Assembly: GCA_964482035.1 (NCBI GenBank) | Contig: CAYZVC010000001.1 | Location: 186,001-250,000 of the forward strand | Origin: JANJWP01 sp964482035 | GTDB taxonomy: Bacteria > Patescibacteriota > Gracilibacteria > BD1-5 > UBA2023 | Length of the DNA: 64,000 nt | Reading direction: 5' to 3' | Shown: one piece after another, positions 1-9,631 of the stretch | How the letters are laid out: each line of letters begins with the position of its first letter | How positions within the stretch are numbered: the first letter of the stretch is position 1 | Made by a program: the position numbers and the translations under genes | Notes under the pieces: model-generated | Seen by the model: the letters and a program-made list of their open reading frames with translations, nothing else | What the model was told of the DNA's origin: nothing | The model's database searches: none

Positions 1-1
1 A

Positions 2-850
2 AGGAATCCCGAACTTTTCGCCAAGCTCGTCCGTGCCGGAGGCGTGCCATGAAAATTGGAAAGGAGCTGGTTTCTCATGTCGGCTTTCTGGAGAGTTGAC
101 GAAAATCACCGCGCCGTCTTCGAACCCGATAGCGCCGCAGGCATGTTCGTCATACCAAAGCTTGACCGGGAAGTCGATCAGTATCGAACGCACGTACCGC
201 TTGAATTCTTCATCATGGCCGCGAAATGAGGGTTGAATCTCGGTGATTCCATCGACTTCGACAAGTCCTTGTACCGTCGGTCGTATCCGACCAATTCGTA
301 CCGGCAACCGGTTTTCGCGGAATTCTGCTACGGCTTCAAGGGCGCTTTCAAGGAACGGTCGTGGGGCGAAAAGGAATACTACCGGAAGGTCGTGGACGAA
401 TATGCCGAGATGTTCAAGCACCTTGCCAGAGCGAAAGGATTTTCGACTGAATGAAACATGCCCGGAAGAAACTACGTACCGCCGAGCGATTGCCTCCACG
501 AACTCTTTCTTATCGCCTCCAAGAATCGCGAATGGGCAGCTCCCGTACCGATGGAACTTCTTATCAAAGCGGTTGACGTCAGCGGATACTACGCCCGCCG
601 CAACGACGAGAGAGGCTCTTGAGCGATCCGCATATGGAAAGCCGACTATGACAAGGGAACCGCGCACCTGTGTTCGAAATACGTGGCGACCGATAAGGAA
701 GTGAATTCGCTCAACATCTCCTTCTTCTGACCCGGCTATTCCATTACCAAGTCGCAGCTCGAAAAGATGGCGAAAGAGGCCAAGGCAAAGAAAGCGGCCG
801 CAAATACGGGAGGGGAACCCAAAGGCTTTTGGGCTCGGCTGTTCGGCTAA
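2..850 (+). CDS. hypothetical protein, 5' end outside window
   Basis: A single open frame runs from the window edge to TAA at 848-850 once TGA is read as Gly. In-frame TGA occurs near 50, 227, 452, 620 and 728. About 282 residues are visible. The C-terminus is Lys/Ala-rich and ends in a Trp/Phe-containing tail (KGFWARLFG). I recognise no domain. No terminator hairpin separates it from the convergent hydrolase gene 22 bases downstream. With the standard code it would look like a row of fragments, but the amino acid composition stays protein-like across each TGA, which supports one intact gene. Confidence 0.6.
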
Positions 851-871
851 GCGGCGGTTCGCCGGATTCCG

Positions 872-1690
872 CTAATCTTCGAATTCGACTACTCCGTCCC
901 CAAACTTGCCGGTTCTCAGATAGTCGGACGCCTGCTTGATGACTTCGGCGAAAACCCGGGAATCCTTCTTACCGAATACCGACTTGAACGGATGGTCGAC
1001 GCCCACGTACCGGAGCGAAGTTTTTTCCTCCGCCCCGGTCACTGCGGCGTAAAGGTCGGAGAAGGCTTCTTGGGAGAACGTGTCGTCTTCGGTTCCGTAC
1101 TGCATGAGGAACTTTCCTTTGAAAGCGGCGAGCTTGGCACGCACTTCGTCTACGGGCGGAAAAGTATTGAGGATCGGCACGTCGGTGGGCGCGAGGCGGA
1201 GGCCGGTTCCCACGGTGACGATGGCCTTCACTTGCGGAAATTCGGCGGCAAGGTAGAACGCGATAATTCCGCCGAGCGAATTGCCGTGGAAAGTGATTTC
1301 GAGTTCGTCGGAAGGCGTGCCAAAATCACGCACGGAATTGGTTACTATGTCGGCGACGACGGTACGGGCGTCGGCAAGTTCGTCTTCGAAGGTTTTTCCA
1401 CGGAAACTTTCCATGCGCGCTTCGTACGAACCGTCGGACTCGGCGGCCATTTTCCAGTCCCGCGAAGTCGAATAGACCACGGTATTGGCCAAACGTTCTT
1501 CAGCGATCCGTCGGGCGAGTTCCCCGTATTTTCAAGAATTCCCGTGCATGATTCCGTACGTTCCGTGAAGATTCACAAAAACCTTGTTCGAGACCTCGGC
1601 GACGATGCGTTCGACCTGGACCTCGTTTCCTCGGTAAGAACCGGGAAGGTCGAAGCGGACGGAGGACGGGGCGGATTGCGGAGTTTCCAT
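872..1690 (-). CDS. alpha/beta-hydrolase family protein
   Basis: A protein of about 272 residues, starting at ATG 1690 and ending at TAG. An alpha/beta hydrolase fold is suggested by an HGTYG-type oxyanion loop after the first strand (VFVNLHGTYG), the nucleophile elbow GNSLGG around residue 147, a late Asp (YGTEDDTF) and a His (VGVDHPF) suited to a Ser-Asp-His triad. One TGA-Gly (1532-1534) lies between the oxyanion loop and the conserved core. A shorter start (TTG, 1492) would remove the first strand and HG loop, so I prefer ATG 1690. The substrate cannot be inferred; there is no signal peptide, so it is probably cytoplasmic. Confidence 0.75.
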
Positions 1691-1762
1691 GTCAGTAGGG
1701 GATTACGCCCGGATTTTACGAAGCGGTTCCGGAATTCGAAATCATTTTGCGAAAGAATGAAA

Positions 1763-1792
1763 AATGCCCGCCCCAAGAAGGGGCGGGCATTA
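1763..1792 (-). terminator. intrinsic terminator of the membrane-protein gene
   Basis: A perfect stem of 12 bp (AATGCCCGCCCC / GGGGCGGGCATT) with an AAGAA loop, followed on the minus strand by a T-rich stretch. It lies 57 bases beyond the stop at 1850. Confidence 0.75.
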
Positions 1793-1849
1793 TCCTTGCC
1801 GCGGATTCGCGGGAACGGCCAAAGCCGCCCCGGAAACCGCGTCGGAGGA

Positions 1850-2287
1850 TTAGGAACGGGCCAATTCGAGCTGTCGCATCGCGAGTTCGCGTTTGGCCAA
1901 CCGGGCTCGCCGCTGGAAGCTCGTCACGCGCATGCGGACGAATTCTTTGCGAAGGGCTTCGTTTTCGTTTCGATCCATGATCGAAAACGGAGTAACGATA
2001 GCCCCCATGAGCAGTATTACGCCGAATACGAAAATGGCGGACGTTACGTTCACCCATGTTTCGTATTTGCCATAGGCCGCTTTTTCCGAGTCGTGGAATC
2101 GCGTTGCGCACGCTTCCAATATTTGCGTTGCCTGATTCGCGTTGGCCGCGCATTCGTTTCGGATCGAAGAGATTTCCCCGATACGGCTTTTCAGTTCTTT
2201 CCCGGCTGATATTTGAGTACCGAATCCGGACGAAAGAATGACGGTCGCTGCGATTAGCAATATGGCTGCGGTTTTGTAGGTTTTCAT
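1850..2287 (-). CDS. small membrane protein, unknown function
   Basis: A protein of 145 residues. The start ATG at 2287 is preceded by a GGAGG ribosome-binding site 9 bases upstream, which decides against the longer in-frame start at 2326. It has an N-terminal hydrophobic segment (residues 5-25, signal-anchor type), a polar stretch with two Cys (NECAAN, EACATR), a second hydrophobic segment around residues 80-103 (VTSAIFVFGVILLMGAIV) and a basic C-terminal tail likely to form a coiled coil. The topology suggests two membrane passes with a short extracytoplasmic loop. No family recognised. No TGA codon inside. Confidence 0.65.
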   Translation of the reverse strand: MKTYKTAAILLIAATVILSSGFGTQISAGKELKSRIGEISSIRNECAANANQATQILEACATRFHDSEKAAYGKYETWVNVTSAIFVFGVILLMGAIVTPFSIMDRNENEALRKEFVRMRVTSFQRRARLAKRELAMRQLELARS

Positions 2288-2372
2288 TTCCCAACCTCCG
2301 ATTTCAATGAACAAGGACCGCTCCATTTTACCCCATCTTGGACGTTAGGTAAAGAAATGGGCGTTCCGCGTC

Positions 2373-3008
2373 CTATTTTCCGGTTTTCCGATAGAGGAAA
2401 TACGAGTATCCGACCGGGGCGAACGAAGCTATCAAGATGGCTCAGATCGAGAACGGGAAGGATTTTTCCGGCCATGCCGACAAGGCCATTACGAGAATTC
2501 CCGCGAGTACGAAGGTTTTCGCCGCAAAGCGGTGGGTGCGGTTCCATACCGTTTCGTCGGAAAGCGTCCACGGCGTGCGGATTCAAAGGAAGAAATTCGA
2601 CCTGACCTTGCCGAGGTAGTTCCCCATGAGCACGAAGAGCGCGCCGATTCCGAACGAAACGAGGGTTCAGACGTTCGCCTCCGGATGCGTAGGCACGTAT
2701 TGCGTAACGAAGAACAGGTATGCGAAAAACGACAGGAGCGCCATTTGGATGGCTTCCCAAGATTTTTCGAACTTGGCGTAGGAGTCCTTTTTCGGATCGA
2801 GGTACGGCATGGCCGCGAAAAATCCGGCCATCAGGGCGAAGAACGCGAGGAATCCGAACGTCGCGAGGTTTTTCGAGGCGAAATTGTCCGCCACGCCCTG
2901 GACGTTCCAATGGACGGGAACCGTTTGCGGCAGCAGGGGGTAGAAATAGAACGCCGTTCAGATGACGAACGCCGCGGATGTCGCGCGGAAGGCGTTAATG
3001 GCTTTCAT
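2373..3008 (-). CDS. sdpI: SdpI/DUF1648-family integral membrane protein
   Basis: A protein of 211 residues that becomes complete only with TGA=Gly (TGA at 2958, 2667, 2583 and 2442). The N-terminal half carries the DUF1648 signature (P-x-HWN-x-x-G...FASK). The second half has the SdpI signature: GNYLGKVRSNFFLGIRTPW followed by WNRTHRFA. Six hydrophobic segments are expected. In Bacillus, SdpI gives immunity to the SdpC toxin and also senses it; family members elsewhere act in unknown envelope roles. The gene lies 11 bases downstream of an ArsR-type repressor, the same order as the Bacillus sdpRI operon. No toxin gene is visible next to it. Confidence 0.85.
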
Positions 3009-3019
3009 ATGGCCTGGGG

Positions 3020-3292
3020 TTAGGAATTTTTTCCGTTTCAGAGCATGTCGAGAATCCCGGAAACCAATTCTTCGAAAACGCTGACGTTGAGCGAGTAGAA
3101 GATGAATTGGCCTTTGCGTTCGTCGAGCACGAGGTCGGCGCGTTTGAGGACGTCGAGGTGGTGGGAGAGGGAGGCTTGGGTAAAATCGAAATGTTTGAGC
3201 ATTTCGCTTACCGACATGTCCTTCTCCCGGAGGAGTTTGAGGATTTTTCGGCGGTTGGGATCCGAAAGGGCTTTGAACGTTTTGTCCGACAT
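3020..3292 (-). CDS. sdpR: ArsR/SdpR-family winged-helix repressor
   Basis: A protein of 90 residues, ATG 3292 to TAA 3020; a TGA at 3038 is read through as Gly, adding six residues. It has ArsR fold features: FKALSDPNRRKILKLL as the first helix pair, FTQASLSHHLDVLKRADLV as the recognition helix and turn, and GQFIFYSLN as the wing. It lacks the CxC metal-binding motif of true ArsR, as SdpR does. It sits directly upstream of sdpI and probably represses its own operon through the AT-rich palindrome at 3319-3338. Confidence 0.88.
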
Positions 3293-3315
3293 CTGGAATT
3301 TGGCTAGCTGCGGAT

Positions 3316-3343
3316 AATATATAGAAGTTTATCTATATGTCTA
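3316..3343 (-). promoter_or_regulatory. sdpRI promoter with overlapping operator
   Basis: Minus-strand TAGACA, a 16-base spacer and TATATT, 24 bases upstream of the sdpR ATG. An inverted repeat ATATAGA-N6-TCTATAT (3319-3338) fills the spacer and the -10 box, the usual place for an autoregulating ArsR-type repressor to bind. Confidence 0.5.
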
Positions 3344-3483
3344 TATGTTTGTTCGAAAATGGATTCTTTTTCCTCAGTGTCGCGCCGGCATCTCCGGACG
3401 CTCGCTTCGGAAAACGCCTTGCCACGGGAAGCCGCTTTGGCGGCTTCCTTCCGGCCTCGCGACAAGCGCTCGGCCGTGTGCCT

Positions 3484-3582
3484 GCGGTTTCGAATCCCGT
3501 TCTCTCCGCATCCGTATTGATAATACAAAACGCGCCACCCTTGCGGATGACGCGTTTTTTATTATCAATGGCTCCCCGAACA
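3484..3582. repeat. boundary block A: tRNA 3'-end remnants around a terminator
   Basis: Left to right: a plus-strand stretch resembling the T-arm and acceptor end of a tRNA (TTTCGAATCCCG, 3488-3499, then TCTCTCCGCA), a bidirectional terminator (3519-3566), and a minus-strand tRNA end ATGGCTCCCCGAACA (3568-3582). The last 15 bases are identical to the 3' end of the intact tRNA-Asn gene at 41185-41199. Upstream sequence (from about 3361) also resembles that upstream of block B at 8564, including a hairpin with GAAGCCGC/GCGGCTTC arms. I infer an attachment-site remnant: the left end of an island integrated in tRNA-Asn. Confidence 0.55.
3519..3566. terminator. bidirectional hairpin terminator, block A
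   Basis: Inverted repeat with arms built from GATAATA, AAAACGCG and CGCGTTTT, TATTATC, with a T-run on both strands. Read on the minus strand it directly follows the tRNA-Asn-like 3' end, as a tRNA terminator would. Confidence 0.7.
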
Positions 3583-3601
3583 AAATGGATTCAAAGCCAC
3601 T

Positions 3602-3754
3602 ATGAAAATTGACGAATTCACTTTTCTGGAGCCGTATTTTGCTGACCAAGAGTTTCTCAGGAGCCTCGATAAAAACCTCATAAATTCCGTATATTTAGTA
3701 TCATACATGAGTACGATTTTCGTAACAAGTTCAGATCGTCTCTTGTCGATGTAA
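3602..3754 (+). pseudogene. short reading frame, possibly a decayed gene
   Basis: ATG 3602 to TAA 3754 gives 50 residues (starts MKIDEFTFLEPYF). A second frame directly after it (3751-3813, starts VIHRLFEKACQSF) continues protein-like, as if one base had been gained or lost. There is no clear ribosome-binding site and no recognised homologue. It could be chance. Confidence 0.25.
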
Positions 3755-3846
3755 TCCACCGTCTTTTTGAAAAAGCTTGCCAGTCATTTGTGCACCCATC
3801 CATAAAATGATAACATGGCGAAAGTATCCATACGCCCTTACTGATC

Positions 3847-4155
3847 ATGGGATTTAAAATCACAAAAGCGTCCAAAATGTTTTGGATAGTCACGATTATC
3901 ATTGTCTGACTTCTTGGTTGAATTGCGCTGACGTCCTGAATGGGTGCGAAAATCGAATTCTTAAAGGTTTTCAATGTTTCTACGAAATCCTCCGAGACAA
4001 AGAACATAACCGTCTCAGATTCTTTTTCCGGAACGTTCGTCCGGGATTCCGAGGTGATTATCGATTCTGGCAACAAAAGCGCCCAAAACGTTACGGATGT
4101 AAAGGGATCCTTCAACGACTCAAACATAGAGGGGTCGAAGGTTTTGATAAAATAA
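3847..4155 (+). CDS. truncated paralogue of the TPR proteins (N-terminal module only)
   Basis: A protein of 102 residues from ATG 3847 to TAA 4155, needing three TGA-Gly codons (3907, 3919, 3937) inside or beside its membrane segment. Residues 11-32 form one hydrophobic helix. The rest is a Ser/Thr/Val-rich region of alternating short strands (ITVSDSFSG, VIIDSGN, NVTDVKGSFNDSNIEGS). The two downstream genes carry the same order at their N-termini: TM segment, then a DSFVG/SFTG-type strand repeat. This copy lacks the TPR region that follows in the others, so it is a stand-alone or truncated version. It ends 7 bases before the next ATG and is probably cotranscribed. Function unknown. Confidence 0.6.
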
Positions 4156-4162
4156 CCCAACG

Positions 4163-7012
4163 ATGCTATCCGTTGCAATGAAACGCCCCATGGCCTACGC
4201 AGCCCTTATCGCCGCGTTGTCCGTTTTGGCGTTCTTGTTGCCGGCATGAACGGTTTCCGTCTCCTCTTGGCGGGGGTCGGGAACGGCTGCTCCTGCCGCA
4301 TCAGTCACATTAACGGATTCCTTCGTGGGAACGGCGGTTTCCGGCTCGGTGATATCAATTGAAAGTGGCTCTTCAGCGCTTTCTGTCAGCGGTTCTTTCA
4401 ATCGTTCGAAAATAGTCGGCTCGGAAATAAATATCCGTGAAATCATGGATTGACTTGATCTGGAAAAACATGTCGAAATCTTTCGGACGCTCCGTTGAGA
4501 CTTCGTCCAAAAGTGCGCTCAGGTCAAGCATCTCGCCAAGAATGGGCGTATTACTTCAAAGCAGGAAACGGCGCTGCTCAGGTCTTTGGAAATTATCGAT
4601 GTCGAGAACGAAGATCTTCGCGTCAAGATGTTGTCGCTTAAGGATTCCTGAGATTGAACTTCCGTTAGAAACTTGGAAAAAATCATCGAATATCGGAACG
4701 AATCCGATTTCGATTCCATACGTCGCGTAGCTGATTCAGTACTGTCTGGTGATGAAGGGAAATCCTCGGTAATGTTGGCGGTAGCAAAATCTTTCGAGGC
4801 GATTTATCGAGTCTCCGATGCTGAGAAATACTACGGATTGGCTATCAAGTACTTTCAGTTAGAGTTCGATGACTATGAGATGAATATTGAATACGCAAAA
4901 CTGCTCGAAGAAATGTCTTATTTTAAATTAAACATACAAGATGATTGGGAATGATTTATGGTATTCAAACTCCAGGCGAAACAAGTTTTAAAAAACGCGA
5001 ATTGGATAGGTGAGGAATTGCCATCTTACATTCTTGCGCAAAGTCAGCTTAAAGGGGTCCAAAATCCTCATTTTGATTATTGAATGGATATTATCAAACC
5101 AAGTCCTTCAAAAGACTTGGTGGCGGAAGTGATTCTTGAGCACGGAATTCATATGGCCATGCTTAAAGATCAATGAGATGAAGGTACCGTTGAATTTGCG
5201 GAGAATCTGTGCAACTTATCGAGAGCTTTTCATTTGATTTCAAATTATGAAGCATCTGAGGCTTATTGAAAACGAGCTATCGAAGCATATGGGAAGCTTT
5301 CGAAAACAAATTTCCGAGAATATGCGAGCTGCCTCATTAGCCTGACGGGTCAATACTCTGATTGAAATAAAAATGCACAAGCTGAAATATATGCACTCAA
5401 AGCAATTGAAATTTTGAATAAAGCTTGAAATGCGAAAACCAAGCAGATGCTGAACGCGTATTCATCCCTCCATCTGGTTTATTTGAAATTAGGAAGGCAT
5501 AAGGACTTGTTGGCATCTTCACAAAAAGCTGTGAAATTGAGTGAGTCAATGTCCTGATCCACCTTGACGCACGTTTCAACACTGAGCGAGCTTGCCTATT
5601 CATTCTATGCGAATTGACGTCTCGATGAGGCTTTAAATACTTCTAAAGAAGTTATTCATATTTTGGAATCAAAAAATCTTAGAAAGACCGGATATTTCAA
5701 TCAAGCACACATATTTATTGCGATGATATTTCTTAAAAAGTGAGACTACGATTCCTCTAAGAGATATCTCGTTAAATTGGTTGATACATACGAAGGCAAT
5801 GAATCCAGCGCGGATCGTTTCTATGCGAACGCTTTGGGTTTTTTGGCACTTGTATACCTTAATCTGTGAGACTATCTCGAATACAACAGGATTACGACCA
5901 AATTATTAGCCTTGCATCAAAGGAATTGAGATAAATCTGGCATAAGCGATTGTCTGTATGGGCTGTGAATCGGGTATGATGCGACCTGAAAATACGACGA
6001 AGCGGAAAAACTTGCCATGAGAAGCCTTTCGTTGTTGCGTAGTTATTCAACTTCAAGTCCTAAGCTCGCTGGTCGCTTACATCTACTTTCATCATTGCAA
6101 ATAAAGCGCAAGAATTTTCAGGCAGCCGAACAGTATGCAATCCAATCAATCGCAATTGAGGAGCAGGCCACACATTTCTCGTGATCAATATTGTTGGCCG
6201 AAGACTATACGTATCTATGACTTGCATACGATTGACAGTGACGCCTTTCGAAAGCTGAAGATGCGTATATCAAATCTATAAGGATATATCGAGGATTGAG
6301 TACGGGGATAAATTCAAGCTACGCGGAAGCCATGTACAATGCCGCCAGATTGCTATATAAGAGATGAGAACATAACTTGTCTGAGACTTATTTTAAGGAA
6401 ATAATCGATTCACAACATACGGACGAATTTCCGGACAAAGAAATTTATCTTAGATCTTTGCAGATGTCAGCATTAATTAATGCTACACAAAATCCTTCTC
6501 GATCAATTGGATTATATCAATTGGGTGTGGAGGCATGTGACACATATAATCGATTGTGCAGATCATGAGAGAAAGCATCTTTTCTTTCCATGTTGTGAGG
6601 AATTTATCTTCAAAGAAAGGAATACGAAAAATCGACAGGAAATCTTAAAAGATCTATTGAGGCCTCATTTTCGGAAAAAAATCAAAATGCAGATGTATAT
6701 GAAAATACGGTCGAGCTGTATGTTTCATCTATCGAGTTACATGCTTCCGAACTATACAAGTCGAAAAAATATGATGCTTCAGAAAATGTTTACAAGCAAT
6801 TCATTAGTGCCTGCGATTCTTATGAATGGGCCTGTCCTCCGCCTAAGCGAGTCCATAATTTGACATGATTATACCTTAGTCAGGCGCTACAAAGAAAATG
6901 GAATGAATATGAAATTAGTCTTAAGAAAACCATCGAATACTGCAATCAGGAGAGATTGACGGACAACAAGCAATGTCTTTCGGCAATGAAAGTTTATAGC
7001 ACGGATAGATAG
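4163..7012 (+). CDS. membrane-anchored TPR-repeat protein, large
   Basis: One frame of 949 residues from ATG 4163 to TAG 7010-7012, containing about 26 in-frame TGA codons read as Gly; with the standard code the gene is invisible. N-terminus: signal-anchor (AYAALIAALSVLAFLLPAG). Residues about 45-95 are Ser/Val-rich short strands (TLTDSFVG, VSGSVISIESG, SGSFNRSKIVGS). After a charged linker comes a long helical region with repeated TPR-like units; TGA-Gly often falls at the conserved small position between helix A and B, as in AYDGQGRLSKAEDAYIKSI and YGLGIGYDATGKYDEAEK. It overlaps no other gene and sits between two paralogues. It is AT-richer than its surroundings. Probably a protein-protein scaffold facing the cell surface; a conflict or signalling role is speculation. 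Confidence 0.8.
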
Positions 7013-7026
7013 AAAGTGATTATTGA

Positions 7027-8529
7027 ATGATTTGTGCCTTTCTGAATAGTCGATCCCTTTTCATAACGACCGCTGTCGTCACTCTCTCAGTTTGATTCGG
7101 GCTCATTTTAAATTTTCCCAATATCCAAACTGTCAATCCGGAAAAAAGCGTCCCAGCCGAAGTTATATCCCACCAAAAAATCACCCTCTCTTTTACCGGA
7201 GACGCGATTATCGAGAATGTTTACAATGATGTTTTGATAGTCAATTCGACCATAAATATCTGAAAGATCATAGAATGAGTGGATCCTGATTTATTCATAA
7301 TAAAGTTGAAGAGTCTTCATGGAACCTATGAAGAAAAGATTGCGCAGATACATTCCATGAGGCAAAAATCGGAGATTACCGATTTGGAAAATCAGGCCCT
7401 TGAACTTACGGTCTATACCATTCGATTCGATGATATGAGGTTGGGAATAGAAATCGACCGCATGAAGTCCCAAAAAAACTACGAAATAGCCGCGGCGCTT
7501 GAGAAAATCGTGGAACTTCGAAATTCGTGAGAATATGACCGGATTTCGGAGATGGCCAAAGTGGCGTTGGGGAATTCGGAAGGAAAATCGGCGACTATGT
7601 TCGAATCGGCACTCTCTTTTGAAATGATTTACGACTGGACCGCAGCTCTTAAGTATTTTGAAAAGTCAGTAATTTACGCCCGGATAGAAAAAGAAAGCAC
7701 CGGAAGGTATCCGAAAATTTACTGCGAATCCCTGTATCGGTACTGAAACCTCCTGTTCCTGGTTTGAGAATTCAAGAAAGCCGCACCGATTTTCACGGAA
7801 CTCATTTCATTGACATCCCAGGATTATCAGGGGTCCTCATTTGAAAAATCTCGCGCGTACCTACTGGCTTGAAAGAATTTGATTGAACTTGAGTCATATC
7901 CTGAAGCGAACGATGTCCTTCAAGAAGCGGAAAAAGCTTTAACGGGCAATCTTTCCTCTTATCCGATCGAAATGGCCATGATTTATAAACTTCAAGGGGA
8001 TGTCCTTTTTAAGCTGTGAAAAGAATCGGAAGCATTGCGGTATTATTGATTGTCGAAAGAGGCGCTTTCCGCCGCGGTACCGTTGAACGAACTTCAGAAA
8101 GTCCAAGTTTTACACATTTCGTGAAAGCTTGCGGCTTCTCTCGGGGATTGGAAAACCGCCGCTACCAAAAATGCTGAAGAGATACGTTTCGCGGAGCGTG
8201 CATATTGAAAGAAATCCATCGAGTACGCCGAGATTCTCAATGACGCTGCTGAACTGAGTTTCCACAGGGGCGAATACCAAGAATCGACGAACTTGCACGG
8301 CGAAGCATTGTCTTCTTTCAGACAAGTTCTTAAAATAGATACGCCTGCTTCCTTCCGTATCTTGAAGTGAACTATTTGGACGCTCTTAAAGACGGGAAAG
8401 ACCGAACAGGCTGAAAAACTTTTTCCCGAAGTTGAAAAGCTTGCGATACGTTTTTACTGATCGCAGAGCAGAGGGTATGCTGAATTTAAGGATGGGTATT
8501 CCAGGATTGGAAAGAGTTTGCCCCAGTAG
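7027..8529 (+). CDS. membrane-anchored TPR-repeat protein, second paralogue
   Basis: A protein of 500 residues, ATG 7027 to TAG 8527-8529, with 13 in-frame TGA-Gly codons. The architecture repeats the preceding gene: a hydrophobic segment (residues about 10-32), a strand repeat (ITLSFTGDAIIENVYND, then VLIVNSTINIG), a charged helical linker of about 100 residues, then TPR-like helix pairs (ALKYFEKSVIYAR, YRYGNLLFLVGEFKKAAPIF, IYKLQGDVLFKLGKESEAL). The N-terminal linker is alignable by eye with the 4163 gene (IIEGVDPDLFIIKLKSLHG versus IMDGLDLEKHVEIFRTLRG). It starts 14 bases after the preceding stop, so the three paralogues look like one operon. Block B follows 121 bases after the stop. Confidence 0.8.
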
Positions 8530-8650
8530 TTCTCGACACTTATTTTTTAAATTTCCCGAACAGGATTCTTCCTCATCCACTTTGCGGATTCGGACGCTCT
8601 CGGCCGCAAGCCACGTCAGTGGCTTGCTATCTCGCTTCGCTCGATGCCTC

Positions 8651-8747
8651 GCGTTCGAATCCCGTTCGGAACCCCGCGGGTCACTAAAAAGCCCCCACGT
8701 CTTGCGACGCGAGGGCTTTTTCGATGACAATGGCTCCCCACAAAATG
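8651..8747. repeat. boundary block B: tRNA 3'-end remnants around a terminator
   Basis: Same order as block A: plus-strand TTCGAATCCCGTTCGG (8654-8669), a bidirectional terminator (8686-8721), then minus-strand ATGGCTCCCC (8730-8739) continuing ACAAAATG. Block A has the same ACAAAATG word after a two-base GA insertion, so A and B derive from one another. Upstream, an AAGCCAC/GTGGCTT hairpin matches the position of the block A hairpin. Inferred to be a second, internal attachment-site remnant that separates the TPR cassette from the metal island. Confidence 0.5.
8686..8721. terminator. bidirectional hairpin terminator, block B
   Basis: Arms AAAAAGCCC...CGTC and GACG...GGGCTTTTT around TTGC. 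Serves the end of the TPR operon on the plus strand and follows the tRNA-like end on the minus strand. Confidence 0.7.
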
Positions 8748-8899
8748 ATAATGTAGAACTTTTTAAACCGATGATTTCTCTTATTAGAGGGAACTTCGCG
8801 GAATGGTATGAGTTCATTGAAGATGCGCACCGCAGAATCAATCCAAGAGCGAAATAGAGGAGTGGACTTCAGGTATTCCACTATATAAATCCCCATGTC

Positions 8900-9535
8900 C
8901 TACCACTCTTTCCCGCACACCGGATTCCTATGCGCAAGAGCCTCGCGAATCACTCCAACCGAAGAATGAAGAACAATCGTCGCGAGCATCAGGCTGATAA
9001 GCACGTCCGGCCACATGGAGTGGAAATACGTTACCAAAAAACTCGCCACAATGACGCTGACGTTGCCTATGACGTCGTTCAAGGAGCAGGCCCACGCGGA
9101 TCTTGCGTTCAGATCGGCATGTTTGTGGCGGGTAAGGAGCCAAAGGCACGTCGCGTTCGCTATAATGGCGACCATGCCGACCATCGTCATCACTTCCGCC
9201 ACGGGTATAGCGGGATGGAGGATTTTATATACCGCCTCCCCGATCACGAAGAACCCGAGCAATGCCATCACTCCGCCTTTTACCAAGGACGCGTTCGCTT
9301 TGGCCGTCATTCCTCTCGATACGACGAAAAGGCTGATTCCGTAGACGAACGCATCGCTCAGATTATCCAAGGAATCCGCCAAGAGGGCGTTCGAGTGTGA
9401 AACAATACCGTATCCGAGCTCGATCGCGAACAGGACGATATTGATGACGAGGACGGTCCAAAAAACCTTTTTCAGCGACTGGTTATCTTGCAGGTCGATT
9501 TTCTGCATTTGTTCGCAAGAGCAACTTTTTCACAT
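8900..9535 (-). CDS. cation diffusion facilitator (CDF) transporter, short form
   Basis: A protein of 211 residues. I place the start at ATG 9535, giving MGKSCSCEQ with a TGA-Gly second codon and two Cys that may bind metal; ATG 9508 is the alternative. Hydrophobic segments agree with the CDF transmembrane domain. The metal site of TM2 appears as LLADSLDNLSDAF (Asp where the usual family has His) and that of TM5 as SAWACSLNDVIGN. It ends without the usual C-terminal cytoplasmic domain. Exports divalent or similar metal ions in exchange for protons in known relatives. It is the promoter-distal gene of the minus-strand metal array. Confidence 0.85.
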
Positions 9536-9631
9536 ATCGGATAAGCGTTATGAAATAAAACACGGGGTTATTCCATTTTTCCGAAATCTCAATTTTCTTA
9601 TGTCTCAGATGTCTTGTCGGAAATGTCATCG

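Noticed and set aside
3414..3510. Complete tRNA gene ending at the TTCGAATCCC sequence of block A
   Set aside because: No matching 5' acceptor strand or anticodon arm can be found; the T-stem has a mismatch at the conserved G-C pair.
4437..8460. Apparent array of fragmented or frameshifted genes
   Set aside because: Every interruption is TGA in one constant frame; with table 25 two long genes result, so this is not decay.
8386..8841. Minus-strand open frame across block B
   Set aside because: It translates tRNA-like and terminator sequence (an RDSN-type phrase typical of antisense tRNA ends) and runs opposite the TPR gene.
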